DNA of 64,000 nucleotides from Rhipicephalus microplus. Its lineage: Eukaryota > Arthropoda > Arachnida > Ixodida > Ixodidae. The position numbers and the translations under genes were made by a program. The notes beneath the pieces are model-generated. The model had not been told where the DNA came from. It worked only from the letters and a program-made list of their open reading frames with translations, and did not search any database. Position 1 is the first letter of the stretch, and every line of letters starts with the position of its first letter. This document shows, in pieces, positions 51,701-60,700 of the stretch. Location: the NCBI RefSeq assembly GCF_043290135.1, contig NC_134703.1, forward strand, positions 115,319,005 through 115,383,004, given 5' to 3'.

Positions 51701-54700
51701 GCTTACATTGGAAAACAAAAATGCTGAAAAGGTGCTGAAAAGGGTCTAAGAAATGGAAAGAAAACGACCGCATTCCCGCAAAGTGAACAGAAACTGTTTC
51801 GGATACGACTTCCCACAACTTTTTGAACATCATAATGAATAAAGTGGCACTTGTTCAAGAAAAACGCAGGAGAAAATTATTAGGGAAATCAAGTAGTATT
51901 TTTGACGCGGCAGAAAGCATGCGCTTCAGGTTCTGTGGCTTCCACAAACTGTCAAGAAAAGTCATTGCCGAGTATGGCTCCATCGATTTCAGATACAGGC
52001 GCTACTCCCGGTTTCCTTCCTGTGAACTAAAATGCGGAAGGTGCAGATAAGCGACTCAATGAGAGAAAATTCTTGACGCCTAAAACACGAGAAGAACGAA
52101 GAATCGCAGAAAAAGAGGGTCCTTCTTCATTCTTCTTATGTTTTAGGAGTCTAGAATTTTCTCTCCCTATGATGTACCAACTACACTCAAACCTCAATAT
52201 AACAAAGTTGCATCTTACACGAAAATAGGTTACTTATATCCGAAAACTTGCTATAAAGGTTATCCCTTACAGTGCATCTATTGCAAGACTATTCTTCATT
52301 TACTTTGTCATAACCGGTATTTCGTTATATCTGGGTTCGTTATGACAACGTTCGAGTGTAGTTCTTGTCGAGTATAGCCCTAGGTAAATAACTCACCTTG
52401 AGCTCGAGCTTGAGAGCTTCGTTCTCTTTCTCCAGCATCTCGACTTTGCGGTACAACTCGTCACGTTCCTCAGTCACGCTTCGGAGCTCCCTCTGACCAC
52501 TAGCAAGCTCGAGCTCGAGATGTTCTCTCTCCTCGGACAGCACGTCGTTTGCGGCAGCCGAGGTTTTGCATTCCTCAAGCTCGCTCTGCAGCTCTTCTAA
52601 CTGGGCTTGTAGCTTCGCCTTTCCCGCCAACTCCGCGGTGAGCTCTTCTATTCGTTGCTTCAGGGCTTCCTTGTGGCTGTCCCGGTCGTTGACGCACTTG
52701 TAATAATCTTCCTCTGTTTTCTTATGAAGTTCTTGCTGGCTGGTGAGCTTGACCTCCAGGTCGCCTGCGCATAGTGTTGGGTTCTTTCAACGAGAAGTGG
52801 ATTCGATTACGTTCAGGTTATTCATTCAACATCGCAGTGCAATCTGGGATCGCAGGTGGTGCAAGTTATTGTGCACATCGATTTGGGATATGCAAGATAA
52901 GTGCGGACTCGTCGTTTATTTCAATTAAAAAGAAAATATTAAGTCCTGTGGACACACAGTTCACACGGGGAAGGTGACCAATATGGTGAATACACTTGGA
53001 AAAACAGAACAAAATTATGTAAATACAATATGACGATGTCAACTCGATGATACATTTGCATTAATTTACAACGAGAGAGAAAAAACATGACGCTTGTCCT
53101 AGCGAAAAAAAAAAAAAAAATGTTAGTGCACCATGTCTATGGTGGCGTGTAGTTCTGGTTATTAGCTTCATTAAATATTCAAATGTGTCTGAGGATTAAC
53201 TACTAGTCTAAAGCAGTTTAGATAAATCTAGTTTCTGCTGCGGTCTTCTACACTTGAGTGGTTAATGTTAGTTTTCAGGAGTTTGGTGGGGGGAGGCATC
53301 TGAGATTGAAGACTTGGTTCACAAATATGAATGCTTTTTACTGCACTCTGCACTTTCTCAAGACGGTCGACATTATTTTTTGTGTTCAGATCCCAAACTA
53401 TGCATGTATATTCCAGCTTAGGCATTATTAGGGTGTAGTAGCATAACAAAGGGGCTCCATAGTAACTGGCAAGGGACACTAAAGTAGAAAAACACGGTAG
53501 AAAGTGCGCATGCAAGAGCAGACAAACGACACTGTAGAGGCCAATACACAAAAAAGGCACTCTCGTTGATATAAAGATAAGATTCTAGTATCAGATGTGC
53601 ATTATCTTTCAACTTCTACCTATAATGCTTATCTTGCCACGTTCGAATTCGCTGCTGCACATGTTGTAATTCCCTTCAAAATTGCCCTTATCATTTTAAA
53701 TGTTTGGCAGACATTCTTCTGCTCTACAAACGCACCAATACCACCTTAGAATTATGGAATATTTACACTGTGTCTGTGGTACAGACAGAAAAGCGATTTC
53801 GGTAAACAATTGAGCGATTTTAATGTTGCAAAGCAACACAAAACAACACAAAGCAATGAGATTTCGACATAGAGGTTTCTGGATCAGTTTTCACCTGCTG
53901 GCCCTCAAACTTTTTAGAGAGATTTTTTTTTTTATTTAGTTGAAGTTACTTAGATTTAGTTGGATTTGGTTGAACCCAGGTAGTGGTTATTTGTAAAACA
54001 GTCCACTACAGCAACAATCGTGCTATTAGCACATGACATTACCTAAATATGTTATTGCATGAGATTCGCAACATTAAACTGGTTATTAGAATGAGAGGTT
54101 TTAACGCACCATTCGGAAAATTTAAAATTAAGGAGGCGGATATTGAAGGAATAGTTTTCTCAATGTGAATATATTTTGTGCCATTAAGTAACACCTGCAC
54201 CTCTCAACAAATGCTGCTCAGTTAAAGGACCAGTTAACAGGCTTTGACTTTTTTTAAACCACCCGAACAAGCTCGCCAATTTCTGCTGTAGACCGCAGCG
54301 ATCACAATTCCCAAATATAGTGCTGCGTGCAGTGCGGATCCTTCATTTCAAAAAACGATTCCCGTGCCAGACAAGTCACCTTTGTATGCGCAGTTATGCA
54401 AGCATTCCCATGGGCAACTTAGATTACTGAGCTCGTCCATTGGTCTTTTGCCCTAAAAAGCGGCACGGGACCGCGGCGATTCTGTTTCGGCCGCGCAGTC
54501 TGCATTTTCATTTTCCTGTGCTGCCCTCTGCTGTTTTGTAGAGTCCGAGACTACCAGGAGGAGTGGCATGCCAGAGCCATAGCCTTAGAGGTAAAGACGA
54601 GTCTCGCTACTTTACCACTAGCGGGAAGGTGCTTTTTGCACCACGCTTCCTTCTCACACTGCTCTGACACGTGCACATGTGGGGGAAGCCCTGGTCGGTC

Positions 54701-57700
54701 GTTGGCTGCGTGCTGACAACGTATCACTAACATTGTGTCACATAGTTGAAGTGGGCCGGGAGGTGCGCGAAAATTTGAAACTACCCCAAATGGATGTCCT
54801 AAACCTTGCCACTTCCTCATTATAGCACATATTTGCGGCACCATGTTCATACGGTAAAAGTGCACACATCTCTTCATTACCATTTCTGAACCTCGAGGAT
54901 GTTTACGAACCCTTTAAATGTAGCACCTTAAAAATTGACATTTTTCGTTCACGTGTACAACCAATGCTCTCTGAACACCACAGCCAGACAAGTATAAAAT
55001 ATTTTACTTTGATTTTAAAGTTTATGTCAGCCAGCATCTGCAGGCCAGTCCCACTACAATAGATATTTTCATAACAAGGCAACACAGTTTACTGAGTTTG
55101 CTCAATCTGTGTCCTGCATTCAGCCTAAATCACAGAAATTACTGCCAAAACATCTTGATGACAATTCACTCGAGTAGACCACACACTACTGACAGCAAAA
55201 TGACAGCTGTCGTTAGTACGTTGCGAGTTGCGGAGTTCCTGTGACGTCAGACGTGTTGACATGTCCCTGTGAATCTGCCCCCTTGATACCGAAACCAAAA
55301 TTGCAGTTTTATGTTAGTGGTGTTAAAAAAACATTCAATGCATTCGTAAGCACATTTGCACTTCTTAGAGTTCTTGACACCCATATTTTTTTTTTCAGAG
55401 AAACAACCAGAAAATATTTAAAAACTGATAATTTTCCCCTCACCTATGTGATCTTCCAGAGCTTGGTTTTCATGCCTGAGACGAGCGTGCTCATCCTCAA
55501 GCTCCTTTATTTGCGAGGCCATGTTGCCCCTCACGACAGCTGCTGATGCTAGCTCCTCCTCGCGGCACGATAGCTTCTCACTCATGTCGGCAAGAACCAT
55601 CTTAAGGCTTTTGCATTCCTCCTGATGCTGCTGAACAAGCGAGGAGAGCTGCTTCTGCTGGTGCAGGCTTTCTTGAAGCTTCAATCTCGTTTCCTCGACG
55701 GAACTGGTGGAGGCCCGGTATGTGGTCTCGAGCGAGCGCAAGGCTGTTTCTGCGCTCGCGAGGGACGAGTGCAAGCATTCTTTCTCGAGGTTGACCCTCA
55801 TGACGGCCTGTTGGAAGAAGGACACCTGCTCTTGCAGAGAACATATCCTTTTGCTAGCCTCTCCAAGCCGTGACTCACTGGCCTGCAATTTATGCTTGCA
55901 CTCGGTGACGAACGAGTCCAGGCTGGCATTGGCGCGCTCAAGAGTTTCTTCTTGCTTCTTAGAATCACGTAGCTTCGCTTCGACCTCCGAAACCTGCTCC
56001 TGAAGAGCGCTGCAGAAAGCATTTTTCTCATACAGCTTCGTTTCCAGCATTTTCTTCTCGTTTAGGGATGCGTCAAGCTTCTGCCGAGTCTCTTTGAGGT
56101 CCTTCCGTAGTGTAAGGGTCTCATTGTTCGCCTCTTCAAGGCTAGCTTTGAGTTGCTCAGTTTTAGTCTCTTCTTCTTCGCGAGTAGCCTTCAGCACCGC
56201 ATTTTCACTTTCCAGGTTTTTGTTCGTAGCAGCTTGCTCGGCACATTCTTTTTCCAGCAAAAGTATACGCTCAGCTTGCAGCGCCAAGTGAGCCTCGCGT
56301 GTAGCTTTTTCAGACATGCTCTGGTCGAAGCACTCTTGAAGCCTTCTACATTCTGCGGTGACCTTCTCGAGTTGTCCATTTTGTGAAAGGAGGCGGTCGT
56401 TAAGCTCCTCACGAGAACGAGCAAGCTCCAACAGCTCGTTCGAAAGTGTGGTGTTTTTTTCACGCAACTTCGAGAGTTCCGACTGAAGTAGCTCCACCTC
56501 GGATTTGAGCTTCGTCGAACTCTCAGCAAGAGCCTTCTTTTCTTCCTGCAGTCTGGCAGCCAGGACCTTTGACTCTTCTACCTGGCTCTGCAGCAAAGAC
56601 TCAAGTTCGGCATGCTGCTTTCTTTCCTCATTTAACTGAGAACTCAAGGCAGAGTGTGCCACTTCAAGTTGTTCCTTTATCTTCAACAGTGCTCTATTTT
56701 CTTCAGCAGCCACACTAACCTGACACTCCTTTTCACTGAGGCTGTGCTGAAGCTCGGAGCAGAGCACGTCTAGCTGTTGCTTAGAAGCTTCAAGCTCTTG
56801 AACTCTGACTCGAAGGCAGTCAGTCGTGCTCATGACGTCCTCGAGCTCTTTTTGCAGGTCTAGGAGCTTAGTAGACTGGGCCTCCTTCTCATGCTTAGCT
56901 TTATTTAACTGCTGTTCCAGCTCTGCGCATTGAGACCGAGTCGTTTCCAATTGGGAGTGCAGCGTGGTAACAACTTGCTGCAATTTTGATTTTTCTTCCT
57001 TACTGGCCAGCAGTTGGCATGTCACTTCTGCAAGCTTGGCCTCCAGATTAGCGAGCGTTGCTTCCAGAGCGAGAACCTTCGAGTTCTGTCGAGTGAGGGA
57101 TTCTTGCTGCTTTTGTTTCTCTGAAATCACTTCGCGCATTCTCTCAGCCTGTGCACTTTTCTCAAACTCCGACAATCGTAAGGCAGTGTTAAGTTCGGTG
57201 TTGGACTTGAGCAGCTCTTGGTTTATGGAATCTGAAGCGGTGGCTTTCTCTTCGAGTGCAGTGATCTGCTGGTCCCTGTCGGCGAGCTGCTGACGGAGCG
57301 TTTCGGACTGGCTCACCTGAATGGAAAGCCGAGACTCAAGCGTGGCCGCCGTGGTCTTCGACAGCTGTAGCTCGTTCTCCAAACCAGAAATGCGAACGTT
57401 GAGTTGCGTGCAGCGGTTCTTAAGCTGAGAAACATCTGCCGTAAGGGTGGCGTTTGTCTCCTCCAGCTGCACTGCCGAGGCCCTCATCGCATTGCCTTCC
57501 GTTTGGAGCCTGGCCGTCAACTCTTCCAGTTCATTCTGTAAACAAAAACGTTAAATAACATGGCAGACACGCCAAACTGATGATTTTAAGAAGCAGCAGT
57601 TTTGTTTTAAATGGGCGAAGAACTGAAAAACTTGGTTTCAATGTACTATGAGAAAGAACAAGATAGCCAAGAAAGATGGCAGGTGTTTTTGCGCTTTCGC

Positions 57701-60700
57701 ACTGATAGCATGAAGCATGCGATGCTTCAGAAGGCATTAACATTGCTAGTTGGCCATTGTTTTTAGCACTGATGAAACAAATGTTGCCTGCTAGAGACCC
57801 ACTACTAAACTATTCATTTCGTTAGCGCAAAATTTCAGGGCAGTTTTTTAAAAGTTGCATGGAAATAGTATGTATAATTGGGGACATTAGGCATACATGG
57901 CGACTTTGAGGAAGAAAACATATTTGCGCTAACAAAGCAACGTGAACTCGCCTGTAGTCGATCCGACTCCTGGCGCAGCTTGTTGTTAGCGTCCTGCAGC
58001 TCAACCATGCGTAGCTCTGTGTAGCAGCTGACGCGGGCGCCAGGTGATGGTGCCAAGACCTTGGGACTGCCTGGTTTCTCCAAGTTTGAGTAGAAGCTGA
58101 CCATGTCGTCCAGCTCTTTGTTCTTCAAGTCAATCGCAGAACGAAGCTCACCAACCAAGTCTTCAAGAGAAGCAAGCTTGGTGCAGAGGTCAGACTTCTC
58201 CGACAAGGCTTTGGACAGGTCCTCTCTCAGGTTGTTGCATTCCTCTTGGACCACAGACATTTTCTCGCACTGGGTTGGCGAGATTTCAGAGTAACTCATA
58301 AGTATGAAAATAACCTTGCAGCAATACACTAGAACCACATTGTAACGAAGTTGTATCTTGCACAAAAATAAGTTCGTTATATCTAAAAATTTGCTATAAA
58401 GGTACATTCCTAACACTATATCAACTGAAAGGGCTAATTTTCCTTTACTTTGTTATAACCAATATTTTGTTATAGCAAGGTTCGAGTGTACTGGTAAAAT
58501 GAAGCTTTGGGCTATTTGGTTTTGGATGAATGGAAGCAGAGGATCTTTCTTTTTTCACCTGGGGACAAAAGTAGACGACATGGACAAGCTGTTTATGATT
58601 TCGTTCCCGCGTGAAAAAAATCACGCTGTTTGTATTCCGCGATAATTGGTTATATCAAAGTTGGTAGTACAAAAGACTTGAAAAATGATGTGCCAGCCAC
58701 AATTTAATAGAAAAATTGACATCAAAAGCAGCAAAAGCAGCATCACGGAGTCTTTTAGAAAACAGTTTAATCTAGAAAGTTTAGCATTTCATATCTGTTA
58801 CTTTACAATGTGCGAATATGTAATCAAAATGTGCACTAGTTTTTGAAGTTGATGAAACTTTCAATAAATTATGCAGTAGGTATGCATGCTCTATTTGAAG
58901 TCTGCCTAGTATTACTTCGGCTTAACGTATGTGATAATGGCGAGTTCCTTCACGGAGAACAAGTTTAGTCGGAAGCCATACACTGTTGTTACTGCATTTA
59001 TATTGGAGGAAAAATAAACTACACTGCGTTTTGTTCTGGCTAAAGACTGTTCATAGTTCATATGCAAGCAATAAAAAAAATTCAATGACAGATAGGAAAA
59101 AAAAGAAAAAAACATGCTAAGCATTATCAAGCAAATAGATCAAAAACCTGTTTGTGCAGAAAAGTTTAACAAAATTATTAAAGGGAAAGCATTGTACATC
59201 TCAAACTTTGCAACAGCAAATGAGCAAAGCAACATTTACTTCCAGCTAGTAGCCATACCGCAGATACACTCAAACCTCATTAGAGCTAAGTTGCATCTTA
59301 AAAAAAAAAAATAAGTTTGTCATATTGGGAAAATTTGTTATGAAGGTTTTTTCCTAACGCAATGTCTATTACAAGAATATTTTTCATTTGCTTCATTATC
59401 GCTGATATTTCATTTTATCCGGGCTCGCTATATTGAGGTTTAAGGGTACTGAAATTTTACCATCTCGCTATGGCAGCTAGATATAGATGAAAAATACTCC
59501 ATTCTCACAGGCGCCTTGTCACCGTGTCAAATAAACATTTTCGTCGAGACGAGTGAACAGTGAATTTTTAGACAAAAGTTAATAGGAATCCGATAGTCCC
59601 CAAAATAGAATGAATTTGACATAGAAGAAGCATTTTCAGATGACTGATAAAAAACGGTCTTCCACCATTTATGAAAAACCATGCTGGTATGAATCATGGG
59701 TATGATAGAAGAATAAGGTGAAATATAATAACCCTAGCAAACCTGGCATGTGGAACAGGACATTGCATACACAGTGGGATGAGGGGTGTTTCGAAACACT
59801 TACCTCGGCCTGTAGTGAGGCATTCTGTCTGATGACTCTGTCGTAATCATCCCTGACCTTTTCGAAGGAATGAACTTGTTCCTGGAGAAGCTTGTTCTGT
59901 GCAGACATCCTTGAAGAACAGTATGATTGAACAGTCAGTGGCAGTAGTTAATTTAGTGTTGGGTTACAAATAAACTTAGCCAATAAACACTTGCGTCGGA
60001 CTAGGCCCACATCCGTTTTTGCAGAAAGCCAGAGGCAGAGATCTCCATATATACTTTAAGCAAACGTTGTCACACATTAGGTTTCTGCAAGCATGCTAGC
60101 TTTCAAGGATGCCTACATGGCCTTCAAGGAATGTGCAGTCCTTGCCAATCAAAATGCTATCAAATCAAAACGACAGACATACGCAATAGCATGACACAAC
60201 AGCCTCCTGTTACCACGAAACTAGCCGCTAAAGCCAAGCTTTCATGTTATGCAAATGTCCGAGTCAAAATCACACCTACATGACACTAATTGAAGGCAGT
60301 AGAAACAAAAGCACACGCATCATTTATCTCCAATTGCCACATTCTGATATACTGAGACTTTACAACGCAGTCTGCCACTACTGATGTGCGGCTACAACTT
60401 TGCTGTTGCTCTAGTCCCAAGTGGCAGCTAAAACCAATTCACAGCACACTCAGTGATGCGATTGATTCAAACCACTTCAAGGCAGCAAATCAGCCTTTTG
60501 GAGCAATTGCCTGATACATATTTCCTAAAACATTTTATAGGTCCCTAAGTGAAAGCGCTTTTGCCGTGTTTAAAGGGCCCTGCAAGACTTTTCAAGTAGC
60601 CATGGAATGAATTCACTAAAGGAACTTATTGCCGCACGAATTCTCCACTGCAGAATTTTTTTTATAATCTGTCCAGCATGAGCAGAGTTATAAACATTTG

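Larger units (their letters stand above)
52765..55443 (-). other. Intron of NuMA-like gene with two repeats
   Basis: It contains a LINE scrap at about 53228-53450 and a DNA-transposon-like element at 54222-54918. A poly(A) run occurs at 53104-53120. The remainder is AT-rich with no recognisable feature. Confidence 0.55.

Noticed and set aside
56094..57293. Antisense open frames inside the 2.1-kb coiled-coil exon
   Set aside because: They are shadows created by the biased codon usage of the Glu/Lys/Gln/Leu-rich rod; no family similarity.
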